In this document: piece by piece, positions 1 through 9,294 of the stretch
Position numbering within the stretch: the first letter of the stretch is position 1
Layout of the letters: the number at the start of each line of letters is the position of its first letter
Origin: CAXBCP01 sp047638395
GTDB taxonomy: Bacteria > Pseudomonadota > Alphaproteobacteria > MPNO01 > UBA830
Length of the DNA: 64,000 bases
Assembly (NCBI GenBank): GCA_047638395.1
Contig: JBLIMV010000021.1
Coordinates: 50,870 to 114,869 of the forward strand
Direction of reading: 5' to 3'
The notes under the pieces: generated by a model
Database searches by the model: none
What the model saw: the letters and a program-made list of their open reading frames with translations, nothing else
What the model was told of the DNA's origin: nothing
Position numbers and translations under genes: made by a program

Positions 1-81
1 GGCTTCGCGCTCTGCCACACTGATCGGGACAACAGCCGCAACCGATCGGAAGCGGCGGTAATTTACGGGGAGAGACTTTGA
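1..81 (+). other. possible 3' end of an upstream gene
   Basis: Two frames stay open into the window from its left edge. Frame 1 ends at a TGA (79-81) that overlaps the ATG of the next gene. Frame 2 ends at a TAA (59-61) after a basic tail. Frame 1 has the more GC-rich third positions at its beginning. Too little sequence is present to name a product or choose the frame. Confidence 0.3.
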
Positions 82-1799
82 TGCCGAAGAAGACACTCAG
101 GAACTGCACTGTCGCCGATGCCTATCTCGCGGTCCTCGCCGACCGGGGTATCGATTATCTGTTTGCGAATGCTGGCACCGATTTTGCACCGTTGATCGAA
201 GCGCTGGCGAAGGCGCAGGCGCTTGGCACCCCGATCCCCGAACCGATCACGTGTCCGCATGAAAACACGGCCCAGCATATGGCGATTGGTCATTACCTGG
301 TGTCCGGTCGTCCGCAGATGACCATGATGCATGTGAATGTCGGCACCGCGAACGGTATGAATGGTTTTTTGAATGCGGCGCGCGGGTATGTGCCGATGCT
401 GTTCACTGCCGGGCGTACGCCAACCAACGAGCATACGCTTAAAGGCCATCGCAGCCTCGATATCCACTGGACACAGGAGATGTACGACCAGGGAGGGATG
501 ACCCGGGAGGTTGCCAAGTGGGATTACGAGCTCCGCAACGGCGAACAGGTCGCAGATATTGTCGACCGCGCGCTGTCGATCTCTATGAGCGAGCCCCGGG
601 GGCCGGTTTATCTGTCGCTCCCGCGCGAGGTTCTATCGCTGGAAATGGACGAATTCTCATTCGATTCACCTAACCGGATTCAGCCGGCATCGCCGCCATA
701 CCCTGATCCGAACGCCCTTGATGAGGTCGCGTCGCTGCTGGCGAATGCCGAACGCCCGGTGATGATTACCAACTGGGGCGGACGTAACCCCGGCGTAATG
801 GCGCCCCTGGTCGAATTGGCGGAAACCTACGCGATCCCCGTCGTCGAATACCGCAACCGGTTTGTCGCCATGCCGCCGCGCCATCCCATGCATGCGGGTT
901 ATAATCCGAACCCGTATGTCGAAGACGCCGACGTGATCGTTGTGTTCGATACGGTTGTGCCGTGGCTGCCGTCGCAGGTGACCCCGCCGGATGACTGCAA
1001 GGTCATTCATATCGCATCCGACCCGATGTACCAGATGGTCCCTGTGCGCGGATTCCCGGCTGATATTTCGCTTACCTGTCCTGCCGATATTGCTTTCCGC
1101 AGCCTGCTGCCGGTGATGGCAGAGCACGCGAACGGTGCGAAGGAAAAGATCGCCAAACGCCGCGACAAGATCACCGCCGCCCATGAAGAGCTTGAAGAAG
1201 GCTGGCGCTCGAAGCTGGAGAAGGAAAAGACACAGTCGCCGATTTCTCCCGCGTATATTTCGCACTGCCTAAACAATCTGCGCGATCCGGACACCATCAT
1301 GGTCAAGGAATCGCCGTTGATGGGACAGTACGTCGATATCGATCGGCCCGGCACGATGCTCAATGCCGGCGCTGCGTCAGGGCTCGGGCACGGCATGGGT
1401 GTCGCGCTCGGTGCGCAGCTTGCCGCCCCGGATAAACTGGTGATCGGCACAGAGGGTGACGGCGCCTACATGTTCAATGTGCCGACGTCCTGTCATTACG
1501 TTGCCGCCGAACAGAACCTGCCGATCCTGTGGGTGGTGTTCAATAACCAGCACTGGCAGGCGGTGCATCGCTCCACGCTCGGGCTGGAGCCGGATGGATA
1601 TGCTGCCAAGGCAAACCGTCAGCCGCTGACCCATTTCACCGTGGAGCAGCATTACGAAAAAGCCGTCGAGGTATCGGGTGGGGCCGGGTTCCGTGTCACC
1701 GAATCCAAAGACCTGATGGCAACCCTGGACAAGGCGCTCGAAGTCGTCACCGGTGAGAAACGTCAGGCCCTCGTGAACGTGGTCTGCGGTCCGACCTGA
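81..1799 (+). CDS. thiamine-pyrophosphate-requiring enzyme (acetolactate synthase/benzoylformate decarboxylase superfamily)
   Basis: A 572-residue member of the ThDP-dependent decarboxylase/carboligase superfamily with the usual order of N-terminal PYR domain, central domain and C-terminal PP domain. The cofactor-activating glutamate is in the CPHENT motif near residue 61. The ThDP-Mg motif starts as EGDG near residue 459 and ends at the NN pair near 487. The ATG at 81 is preferred over an adjacent TTG because a GGGGAGAG ribosome site sits about 8 bases upstream. The substrate cannot be read from sequence; enzymes of this family act on 2-oxo acids. It is the first of three distinct ThDP enzymes in 20 kb, which suggests 2-oxo-acid metabolism linked to the dehydrogenases nearby. 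Confidence 0.88.
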   Translation: MPKKTLRNCTVADAYLAVLADRGIDYLFANAGTDFAPLIEALAKAQALGTPIPEPITCPHENTAQHMAIGHYLVSGRPQMTMMHVNVGTANGMNGFLNAARGYVPMLFTAGRTPTNEHTLKGHRSLDIHWTQEMYDQGGMTREVAKWDYELRNGEQVADIVDRALSISMSEPRGPVYLSLPREVLSLEMDEFSFDSPNRIQPASPPYPDPNALDEVASLLANAERPVMITNWGGRNPGVMAPLVELAETYAIPVVEYRNRFVAMPPRHPMHAGYNPNPYVEDADVIVVFDTVVPWLPSQVTPPDDCKVIHIASDPMYQMVPVRGFPADISLTCPADIAFRSLLPVMAEHANGAKEKIAKRRDKITAAHEELEEGWRSKLEKEKTQSPISPAYISHCLNNLRDPDTIMVKESPLMGQYVDIDRPGTMLNAGAASGLGHGMGVALGAQLAAPDKLVIGTEGDGAYMFNVPTSCHYVAAEQNLPILWVVFNNQHWQAVHRSTLGLEPDGYAAKANRQPLTHFTVEQHYEKAVEVSGGAGFRVTESKDLMATLDKALEVVTGEKRQALVNVVCGPT

Positions 1800-1848
1800 G
1801 CCTTTCCGAGAGGAGATCGTGAAGCGGCCAAGCCGAATGTAGCCGCGT

Positions 1849-2859
1849 TCAGAACCCTTCGACGACGATCTTGCCTTTTGCCTGCCCGGTCTCGATGAGC
1901 GCGTGGGCTGCCCGGATGTTTTCGGCGTTGATCGGGGCCAGGACTTCACTGACGGTGGTGCGGATCCGTCCCGCATCGATTTCGTTCGCCACATAATTCA
2001 GCAGATTGTGCTGCTCTATCATGTCCGGTGTTTCGAACATGGCGCGCGCGAACATGAATTCCCAATGCAGGCTGGCACATTTTGTCTTCATCCCGGCCAT
2101 CGGCATTGGCTGATCGGTATTGTCAATCGAGACAATACCACCCTGGGATCGGATCAGCTCAACCGCAGTGCCCCAGTGGCGCATGTCATTGAAGATCGCG
2201 ATGTGATCGACATGCTGAAATCCGAGGGCGCGCACCTGTTCGACCATCGGTTCGCGATGATTGACCACGTGATCCGCGCCAAGTTCTCTGACCCAACTCT
2301 CGGTTTCAGGGCGTGATGCGGTGGCGATAACGATGAGCCCGGCCGCTTTGGCGAGCTGAATGCCGATCGAACCAACACCGCCGCCGGCGCCGACGATGAA
2401 AATCGATTGTCCTTTGTCCGCGCCATCGCGATCGATGCCGAGACGGTCAAAGAACGACTCGTAGGCCGTTATCGATGTGAGTGGCAGCGCTGCGGCTTCA
2501 GCAAAACTGAGACTTTTCGGTTTCGATCCGACAATGCGTTCATCGATCAGCTGGAATTCTGAGTTGGTACCCGCACGCGTGATGTCGCCGGCGTAATAAA
2601 CCTCGTCCCCCGGTTTGAAGAGCGTGGAATCGGGGCCCACAGATTCAACCACACCGCTGGCATCCCAGCCCAGAACGCGGGGCGGATCTTCGACGCCATC
2701 TTTCGGGCTGCGCACTTTGGTGTCTACCGGGTTGATCGACACAGCCTTGACCGAGACCAGGAGATCACGTCCTGAAGGAATCGGGGTGGGCAACTCAACA
2801 TCAAGAAACGCATTCGGGTCCTCGACGGGCAGGTAATGTGTAAGGGCGACGGCTTTCAT
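1849..2859 (-). CDS. zinc-binding-type alcohol dehydrogenase family protein (MDR, quinone-oxidoreductase-like)
   Basis: A 336-residue medium-chain dehydrogenase/reductase. The N-terminal GroES-like part contains GWDASGVVESVG and the Rossmann part has the nucleotide loop VGAGGGVGSIGIQLAK near residue 150. The pattern fits the zinc-type alcohol dehydrogenase-like branch (TIGR02817), which despite its name usually lacks the catalytic zinc cysteines; none are evident here. Likely role: NADPH-dependent reduction of a quinone or enone. The ATG at 2859 follows a GAGGAGACC ribosome site. It is convergent with the ThDP gene, about 50 bp away, with no obvious terminator hairpin between them. Confidence 0.85.
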   Translation of the reverse strand: MKAVALTHYLPVEDPNAFLDVELPTPIPSGRDLLVSVKAVSINPVDTKVRSPKDGVEDPPRVLGWDASGVVESVGPDSTLFKPGDEVYYAGDITRAGTNSEFQLIDERIVGSKPKSLSFAEAAALPLTSITAYESFFDRLGIDRDGADKGQSIFIVGAGGGVGSIGIQLAKAAGLIVIATASRPETESWVRELGADHVVNHREPMVEQVRALGFQHVDHIAIFNDMRHWGTAVELIRSQGGIVSIDNTDQPMPMAGMKTKCASLHWEFMFARAMFETPDMIEQHNLLNYVANEIDAGRIRTTVSEVLAPINAENIRAAHALIETGQAKGKIVVEGF

Positions 2860-2909
2860 TGGTGGTCTCCTCAATCTTGGTGATTGTCAGACGCGGTGCG
2901 CCGCAATGG

Positions 2910-4310
2910 TCAATCGGCTGCCGCGGTGCCTGGCCCATACCGCCACGCCCGGATACTGCCCCGGCGACCGCGGATATCGAGCGTCCCAAGGTCCGAGAAA
3001 CGGTCGATGAGGTCCGATGTAATTTCCTGCTCGCGTCGGACCTGTTCGATCAGGTCGTCGCTCGCGATAATCGGCGTGTCGTGATCGCGTGTCAGCCGTT
3101 CCAGCCGGCTGGTAACGTTGACGGGATCGCCCATGACCGTGAATTCAAGCCGGCGTTCGGCACCCACGTTGCCGACGACGACTTCGCCGTAATGCAGGCC
3201 GAGCCCGACACCGACATCATTCAGTCCGGCGGAACGCCGCGATGCATTCCACTCCCGCACTTCATCAAGAATGGCGAGCGAACACTGCAGCGCGTTGGTC
3301 GCGTCCGACGGGCCGGAGACCGGTGTGCCGAAGGTTGCCATCACGCAATCGCCCATAAATTTGTCGACGGTGCCGCCGTGCTGAAACACCTGTTCGACCA
3401 TACGGCCATGAAATTCCCGGACCTGTGCGATCATCCGGTCTGGCGGCAGATCTTCGGACATTTTTGTGAAGCCGATAACGTCGACGAAAAGGATTGCGAC
3501 ATTCTGGGAGCGCGCGACATCCAGGTCTCCTGGCGCGGCCGATAGCTGCTCGACCACATTGGGAGAAAAGTACCGTGACAGATTCCCGCGCGCTTCTTCG
3601 GCGGCGACCTGTTGGCGGACCAGACGGCGCGCCCGCCAAACGCTTGCAGCAATTATCATGGAACCTATGAGCAACAGCGCGACCTGATTGTACCAGGCAA
3701 TTGAGTTGACGAAGTAGGGATCCAGAAAATTGTCCAGCGCATCCAGCGTTCCGGCACCTGCGGTAAATTCAGTCACGGAGTTAGGCAGAGAATGAATATA
3801 GAAGACGGCAGCACTCCACGTGGCCGTGATCGATATGCCCGTCCAGAGAACCATGACCGGTGAATAACTGAGGCCGGAGAAGATCAGGAAAAGAAACAGA
3901 TAGAGGTGGTTGTAGAACCTCAGCGTCACCTGTATCGGCCATTCGGAATCCGAAAACGGGTTTGGGGCGACAAGCACGTAGGTCAACAGACAGGCATCTA
4001 TGAGGATGAATGCAGCCGTCCACATTGCGGGGCGCGAGGTCTTTCGGCGCATCCATTCCGCAACGAGGCCGGAGGCGAGAAACAGGACAACGAACGCAAG
4101 GAAGTACGTGACACGCGGCCATGGAATAACGATCTGAAGCCAGACCCCGATGACGACCAGCGCGGCAGAGCGCACATAAATGGAGAATCTGAAGCCCGCG
4201 TATTCTTCATTTCGGAAGGCGGTGCGCAAGCGGCCGTCCTGAGATGGCAGGCTGGCAGATGGCGGGGCGGCGACCGGCGCCGCCTCGACCTCGGACCCAG
4301 CAATATTCAT
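2910..4310 (-). CDS. membrane-bound class III adenylate/guanylate cyclase
   Basis: A 466-residue protein. The N-terminal half carries about six hydrophobic segments (roughly residues 40-235). A short linker (YFSPNVVEQL) leads into a class III cyclase catalytic domain over about residues 270-440. Metal-binding aspartates lie in the FVDVIGFT and DKFMGDCVMATFG motifs, and GLHYGEVVVGNVG matches the family. It should make cAMP or cGMP at the inner face of the membrane. The ATG at 4310 with an AGGAAGGA ribosome site is preferred to a GTG nine codons upstream. It is transcribed divergently from the 2-hydroxyacid oxidase gene. Confidence 0.88.
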   Translation of the reverse strand: MNIAGSEVEAAPVAAPPSASLPSQDGRLRTAFRNEEYAGFRFSIYVRSAALVVIGVWLQIVIPWPRVTYFLAFVVLFLASGLVAEWMRRKTSRPAMWTAAFILIDACLLTYVLVAPNPFSDSEWPIQVTLRFYNHLYLFLFLIFSGLSYSPVMVLWTGISITATWSAAVFYIHSLPNSVTEFTAGAGTLDALDNFLDPYFVNSIAWYNQVALLLIGSMIIAASVWRARRLVRQQVAAEEARGNLSRYFSPNVVEQLSAAPGDLDVARSQNVAILFVDVIGFTKMSEDLPPDRMIAQVREFHGRMVEQVFQHGGTVDKFMGDCVMATFGTPVSGPSDATNALQCSLAILDEVREWNASRRSAGLNDVGVGLGLHYGEVVVGNVGAERRLEFTVMGDPVNVTSRLERLTRDHDTPIIASDDLIEQVRREQEITSDLIDRFSDLGTLDIRGRRGSIRAWRYGPGTAAAD

Positions 4311-4437
4311 GGATGATGTCCTTCCTGAAAAAGGCACGTATGGGAGAGTTTATTCCGTTTGTCGGCCCGCGTCGCCCGGCGTTGAAAATATTTCTTATCC
4401 TCAGTTTGCCTTGCCTCGGCAAATTGTTTAGGAATCT

Positions 4438-4453
4438 AAGCAAGCGTTTGCTT
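4438..4453. promoter_or_regulatory. palindromic candidate operator AAGCAA-N4-TTGCTT
   Basis: A perfect 16-bp inverted repeat (AAGCAAGCGTTTGCTT) lies within a slightly longer imperfect dyad (CTAA...TTTAG). It sits about 50 bp before the GTG of the 2-hydroxyacid oxidase gene in the divergent promoter region shared with the cyclase. Its size and symmetry resemble TetR-type operators. No regulator gene is adjacent, so the protein that binds it is unknown. Confidence 0.45.
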
Positions 4454-4504
4454 TAGAAGCTAAACCGGAAATAAATACCGGTATTGCGCGGGAGGAATAA
4501 ACGG

Positions 4505-5584
4505 GTGAGCGACTTCGCCACGTTGCACGAAATCGTCAAAGCGGCGCACCGGAATCTTTCGCCCGGTGCGTGGGACTATCTGACTGGCGGCGCGGATACG
4601 GAAACCGCGTTGCTGCGCAATCGCATGGCGCTCGACAGTCTCGCTTTTCGCCCGCGCGTGCTCAACGATGTACGCGAGATCGACCTCACTTCAACGGTTC
4701 ATGGTACAAAAAGCCGCCTGCCAATTATTCTGGCACCGATGGGATCGCTCGACGCCCTTGATCCGGGGGGTGCGATGGCGGTCGCCAAGGCAGCCGAAGA
4801 ATTCGGCGTCGTCAGTTATCTGAGTTCTGTTACGCAGCCCGGGATCGAAGAGATCGCTGCGGAGACGACGCATGACAAGGTATTTCAGCTCTACGTGCGG
4901 GGCGATCGCGACTGGATCGCCGATATCGTCAATAAGGCGGTAGACCTCGGCTATGTCCGTTTCTGTCTGACCGTCGATGTCGCGCTGTATTCGCGGCGCG
5001 AACGCGACCTGATTACAGGCTACACGCCAAGCGGCCGGGCGCGGAACAATGAAGGCTGGGATTTCCAGGCGGCGCTCAACTGGGATCTTGTGAAATGGTT
5101 CAAGGATACCTGGGATATTCCGCTGATCCTGAAAGGGATCGCGACGGCGCAGGATGCCGCCCTGTGCATCGAGCATGGGGTCGAGGTCGTCTACGTGTCC
5201 AACCATGGCGGCAGACAGCTTGATCACGGACGCGGCACGATCGACATGCTGCCTGAAATCGCCGCCGAGGTGGCCGGTCGGGCAGAAATCATCGTCGATG
5301 GCGGGTTCTGTCGGGGTACTGATATTGTCAAGGCGATGGCTCGTGGTGCCGATGCGGTGGCGATTGGAAAAATTCAGGGACTCGGACTTGGTGCCGACGG
5401 ACAGGCCGGTGTGCACCGCGTGCTCGAGCTCCTTGAAATTGAAATGAATACCGTCATGGGGCTGTTGGGGCTCGACAGCTTCGACAAGCTTTCCGAAGAT
5501 TTTCTCGAGCCCGCGCCGCCCGTTGTTGCGCCGGGTGTCCTGAGCGCGTTCCCTTTTCTCAATCTGCCTTCGCAGGAGTACTGA
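4505..5584 (+). CDS. FMN-dependent alpha-hydroxy-acid oxidase/dehydrogenase
   Basis: A 359-residue TIM-barrel flavoprotein of the lactate/mandelate/glycolate oxidase family. Family motifs include GAWDYLTGGADTE near the N-terminus, the LAPMG flavin segment, the catalytic histidine in VSNHGGRQLD, and the phosphate loops VDGGFCRGTD and AVAIGK. It should oxidise an L-2-hydroxy acid to a 2-oxo acid. The GTG at 4505 is chosen because a GGGAGGA ribosome site lies 8 bases before it; an upstream TTG would fall before that site. The next gene, a ThDP enzyme, begins 4 bp downstream, matching the mandelate-type logic of oxidation followed by ThDP-dependent decarboxylation. Confidence 0.88.
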   Translation: MSDFATLHEIVKAAHRNLSPGAWDYLTGGADTETALLRNRMALDSLAFRPRVLNDVREIDLTSTVHGTKSRLPIILAPMGSLDALDPGGAMAVAKAAEEFGVVSYLSSVTQPGIEEIAAETTHDKVFQLYVRGDRDWIADIVNKAVDLGYVRFCLTVDVALYSRRERDLITGYTPSGRARNNEGWDFQAALNWDLVKWFKDTWDIPLILKGIATAQDAALCIEHGVEVVYVSNHGGRQLDHGRGTIDMLPEIAAEVAGRAEIIVDGGFCRGTDIVKAMARGADAVAIGKIQGLGLGADGQAGVHRVLELLEIEMNTVMGLLGLDSFDKLSEDFLEPAPPVVAPGVLSAFPFLNLPSQEY

Positions 5585-5588
5585 CAGC

Positions 5589-7403
5589 ATGAATCAGATC
5601 GGCAAATTCGATCGCCCCGTTCCCGGCGACAATAAACCCATGGAATGGGTCAGCGATGTATCCGCCGAAATGCTGCGGAAGCTCGGCATTAAATATGTGT
5701 CTCTGAACCCGGGCGCGAGCTATCGCGGTTTCCACGATTCAATCGTGAACTATCTCGGTAATGAAGAGCCGCAGATGCTGCTTTGTCTGCACGAAGATCA
5801 TGCGATTTCCATCGCGCACGGGTATTCCAAGGTGGCCGATGAAATGATGGGTGCGATCGTGCATTCGAATGTCGGACTGATGCACGGGCTGATGGGCATA
5901 TTTAACGCCTGGTGCGATCGTGCGCCGATCTTCGTGATGGGCGCGACCGGCCCGGTCGATGCGCCGCTGCGTCGTCCCTGGATTGACTGGATTCACACAG
6001 CCAAGGATCAGGGCGCGTTGCTGCGCAATTATGTGAAATACGATGATGAGCCCCGGTCCGCCGAAGCAATCGTCGAGACCATGCTGCGTGCCAATATTAT
6101 GGCGCAACAGGCACCCAAAGGGCCGGTCTATGTGTGTTTCGATGCCGGGTTGCAGGAAACCCCGCTCAAAGAGAACGAAGTAAAAATTCCGGATGTGTCA
6201 CGCTTCCAGATGGCCGATGCGCCGCCGGCGTCGGAAGAGGCGGTGGCGGCAACGGTAGAGCTGCTTGCCGGCGCCAGGAATTCGGTCCTCATGTTCGGTC
6301 GTATGTCGCCGACGATGGAGGGGTGGGAGAACCGTGTGAAACTCGCGGAGCTGTCAGGCGCAGGCGTTGTGACAGATCTCAAAAGCCGGGCATCGTTCCC
6401 GACGCGCCATGCCCTGCATGTCGGCTCACCGTCCAACTGGGTCAGCCCGCTTGGTCAGGAGGAAATGATGACGGCGGACGTGATCGTGTCCTTTGACTGG
6501 ATCGATCTGGCCGGCTCTCTGAAACCGCTGACACCGCGGGGCGGGGTGCCCGGGAAGATCGTCAACTGTACGGTCGATTCATACGTACATAACGGCTGGA
6601 GTGCGGATCATTTCGGTCTGGCGCCCGCGGACATTCCGGTTCTTGCCGACCCGGATGTGTTTGTGAAACAGCTGCTTGATGCGCTGGAGGCGAAACTGGG
6701 CGGCAAATCCATGTGGGATGGCGGTGCAAAGCCGAAGGTTGAGGTGCCTGCACAGGAAGACAAGGCGCACGACGCAAAGATCGCACCGCGCGATATCGCC
6801 TATGCGCTGAAGGAAGCGCGCGGTGATCACAAGCTGACCCTGACGCGCGTGCCTTTGGGCTGGGCGTCTGAATCCTGGGATTTCGACCATCCGCTGGATT
6901 ACCTCGGCAATGATGGTGGCGGCGGGCTTGGCTCTACCGCCGGCGGGGCCATTGGTGCGGCACTGGCACTGATGGAAACAGACCGGATGGCGGTGGCTAT
7001 CGTCGGCGACGGAGATTTCATGCAGGGTGGCTCAGCACTGTGGACGGCCGCGCATTACAAAATTCCGGCTCTGTTCATTATTTCGAACAACCGGTCGAAC
7101 TTTAACGACGAGGTTCATCAGGAAGCGATGGCGACGCAGCGCAACCGGCCGGTTGAAAATCGCTGGATTGGCCAGCGCATAGACGAGCCGGCGCTGGATC
7201 TTGCGGGATATGCGCGCTCGCAGGGCGTGCAGTCCGATGGTCCGATCGAGAAGGTTGGCGATCTGGTGGAAGCGCTGAAGAAGGGCCTGGCCGTTGTGGC
7301 GGCAGGAGAACCCTATCTGATCGATGTTGTCGTGCAGCCGGGATATTCGGCGCCCATGGTCACGCGGGCCAGCGGCGAAGCGTCGACCGGCACGGCGAGC
7401 TGA
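5589..7403 (+). CDS. thiamine-pyrophosphate-dependent decarboxylase-like enzyme
   Basis: A 604-residue ThDP enzyme, somewhat longer than typical acetolactate synthases. The catalytic glutamate is E69 in LCLHEDHAIS. The PP-domain ThDP motif begins VGDGDFMQGG near residue 473 and closes at the NN of FIISNN about 25 residues later. It follows the FMN hydroxyacid oxidase by 4 bp and precedes an ABC importer, so it probably decarboxylates or ligates the 2-oxo acid made by that oxidase. It is clearly different in sequence from the ThDP enzymes at 81 and 17620. The substrate is inferred from context only. Confidence 0.87.
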   Translation: MNQIGKFDRPVPGDNKPMEWVSDVSAEMLRKLGIKYVSLNPGASYRGFHDSIVNYLGNEEPQMLLCLHEDHAISIAHGYSKVADEMMGAIVHSNVGLMHGLMGIFNAWCDRAPIFVMGATGPVDAPLRRPWIDWIHTAKDQGALLRNYVKYDDEPRSAEAIVETMLRANIMAQQAPKGPVYVCFDAGLQETPLKENEVKIPDVSRFQMADAPPASEEAVAATVELLAGARNSVLMFGRMSPTMEGWENRVKLAELSGAGVVTDLKSRASFPTRHALHVGSPSNWVSPLGQEEMMTADVIVSFDWIDLAGSLKPLTPRGGVPGKIVNCTVDSYVHNGWSADHFGLAPADIPVLADPDVFVKQLLDALEAKLGGKSMWDGGAKPKVEVPAQEDKAHDAKIAPRDIAYALKEARGDHKLTLTRVPLGWASESWDFDHPLDYLGNDGGGGLGSTAGGAIGAALALMETDRMAVAIVGDGDFMQGGSALWTAAHYKIPALFIISNNRSNFNDEVHQEAMATQRNRPVENRWIGQRIDEPALDLAGYARSQGVQSDGPIEKVGDLVEALKKGLAVVAAGEPYLIDVVVQPGYSAPMVTRASGEASTGTAS

Positions 7404-7417
7404 GGCGGGGCAGGGCA

Positions 7418-8224
7418 ATGGCCGATATTCTCGAAATAAAAAACGTCTCCAAGACCTACGACGCGGGTGGCGATAACCCGGTAAAAGCGCTGGACGGCGT
7501 TGATCTCAATATTGCCGAAGGGGAATTCGTCTCGGTCATCGGACCGTCGGGTTGCGGAAAATCGACGCTGTTCAACATTATTGGCGGGCTGATCGACGAT
7601 CATGATGGGGAAGTTCTGATCGATGGCCGCGAAGTGGATGGCGCGCACAAGGACGTCGGGGTCGTGTTTCAGGAAGAATCCACGTTTCCGTGGCGCTCCA
7701 CTTTGGACAATGTGGCTTTCCCGCTGGAGATAGAAGGTATCGACAAGGCGGAACGTGAAGAAACCGCGCGTAAGTTCATCAAGCTGGTTGGCCTTGAGGG
7801 GTTCGAGAACCATTTTCCGGCGCAACTTTCGGGCGGGATGAAACAACGCACCGCCGTTGCGCGGACGCTGGCATATGAGCCACGGATCATGCTGATGGAT
7901 GAGCCGTTTGGTGCGCTGGATGAACAGACACGGATGCTGCTGGGCGACAAGATGCTGGAAATCTGGGCGGCATTAAACCAGACGATGCTGTTGATCACGC
8001 ATAACATTACCGAAGCGGTACAGCTTTCCGACAGAGTGGTCGTGATGTCGTACCGGCCCGGGATCATCAAGGAAATCATTCCGATCGAACTGCCACGCCC
8101 GCGCACATCTGACGTTATCGCGACGGCGGAATTCGGCACCTATGTCGGAAAACTCTGGACGTTACTGCGCGATGAAGCGTCGCGCGGCATGGCCGATGCG
8201 GAGGCATCCATTGCGGCCACGTAA
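7418..8224 (+). CDS. ABC transporter ATP-binding protein (nitrate/sulfonate/taurine type)
   Basis: A 268-residue ABC ATPase with Walker A GPSGCGKST near residue 41, signature LSGGMKQR near 137, Walker B RIMLMDEPFGALDE near 157 and the switch histidine in LLITHN. The sequence style is that of the SsuB/TauB/NrtD group that energises small organic anion uptake. It lies 14 bp after the ThDP gene and is followed by its binding protein and two permeases, giving a complete importer. The ligand is unknown; context suggests the hydroxy acid or an amide/aromatic precursor used by neighbouring enzymes. Confidence 0.93.
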   Translation: MADILEIKNVSKTYDAGGDNPVKALDGVDLNIAEGEFVSVIGPSGCGKSTLFNIIGGLIDDHDGEVLIDGREVDGAHKDVGVVFQEESTFPWRSTLDNVAFPLEIEGIDKAEREETARKFIKLVGLEGFENHFPAQLSGGMKQRTAVARTLAYEPRIMLMDEPFGALDEQTRMLLGDKMLEIWAALNQTMLLITHNITEAVQLSDRVVVMSYRPGIIKEIIPIELPRPRTSDVIATAEFGTYVGKLWTLLRDEASRGMADAEASIAAT

Positions 8225-8293
8225 GTGTCGTTAGCCTGCGAATGAAGTTTGGACTAAACTAAATTAACCCAAAACCCAAAACGGGAGGAAACT

Positions 8294-9253
8294 ATGTCTA
8301 ATATACTGAAAACAATAGCGATTGCGGCGACTGGTGTTGCTGTTCTGTCGGCGCCGTCATTTGCGGCGGACAAGGTCCGGCTGGTCAACAGCACCAAGGT
8401 CGTGTTCGAAACCGAGCACCCCTATACCGGACTTGAAGAGGGTATTTTCAAGAAACATGACCTCGACGTTTCCGTGATCCACGGATCGGGTGGTGCTGCG
8501 TCCCTGCAGGCGATTATCACGGGCAGCCAGGATGTTGTCTGGGGCAATGGTGTGCTCGGCGTCGTCTCTGCTTATGCCAAGGGCGCACCGGTGCGTATCC
8601 TCGGCAGTAACATTCGCGGTGTGCAGGATCTATACTGGTACGTGAAGCCCGACAGCCCGATCAAATCGTTCAAGGATCTGAATGGCAAGCAAATGGCTTA
8701 TTCGCGCCCGGGGTCGACGACCGACCTTGCTGCGCGTTTTATTGCCGAGGCACAGAACATCAAACCGAAATTCGTGTCTGTCGGTGGGCCTTCCGGGTCG
8801 CGTACCCAGCTAATGTCTGGCCAGGTGGATAGTGGATGGTCCGTGTATCCGCTGAACAAAAACCTGTTGCGTGAAGGCAAGATCCGCATCATCGGCACGG
8901 GCAAGGAAGCATCCGGTCTGAACGGTGTAACGATCCGGGTTATTGCTGCGAACGTGAACTGGCTCAATAAAAACCGCGAAGTCGCCAAGCGGCTGATGAC
9001 GGCGTTTAAAGAATCCGTAGACATGACGTATTCGAACACAAAGCGTCTGGAGACATATGCGAAGCGCTGGAAGCTGAACTTCGAGGACGTCAAGGATGCA
9101 GCGAAAGACACGCCGCAGGCTATCGCGACGATCATGCCTGTGGCGGGCCTCGACAAGATCAATCAGATCGCGCTCGACAACAAGAAGATCAAAAAACTTC
9201 TGACGGCCGCGCAGCTGAAGGAACTTGTTCACCCGATGGGCAACAAGCCCTGA
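8294..9253 (+). CDS. ABC transporter substrate-binding protein (NMT1/SsuA-like)
   Basis: A 319-residue periplasmic binding protein. A Sec signal peptide is visible (basic start, hydrophobic core, cleavage after SFAA near residue 24). The mature part has the NMT1/THI5-like pattern, including GSGGAASLQAIITGSQDVVWGN and a SRPGSTTDLAARFIA segment. A strong GGGAGGA ribosome site precedes the ATG. The 69-bp gap to the ATPase gene is AT-richer and might hold an internal promoter that boosts the binding protein. Confidence 0.92.
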   Translation: MSNILKTIAIAATGVAVLSAPSFAADKVRLVNSTKVVFETEHPYTGLEEGIFKKHDLDVSVIHGSGGAASLQAIITGSQDVVWGNGVLGVVSAYAKGAPVRILGSNIRGVQDLYWYVKPDSPIKSFKDLNGKQMAYSRPGSTTDLAARFIAEAQNIKPKFVSVGGPSGSRTQLMSGQVDSGWSVYPLNKNLLREGKIRIIGTGKEASGLNGVTIRVIAANVNWLNKNREVAKRLMTAFKESVDMTYSNTKRLETYAKRWKLNFEDVKDAAKDTPQAIATIMPVAGLDKINQIALDNKKIKKLLTAAQLKELVHPMGNKP

Positions 9254-9294
9254 TTGGTGAAAACCAGACAAAGCTTGCTGGAGCAGACGGTTAA

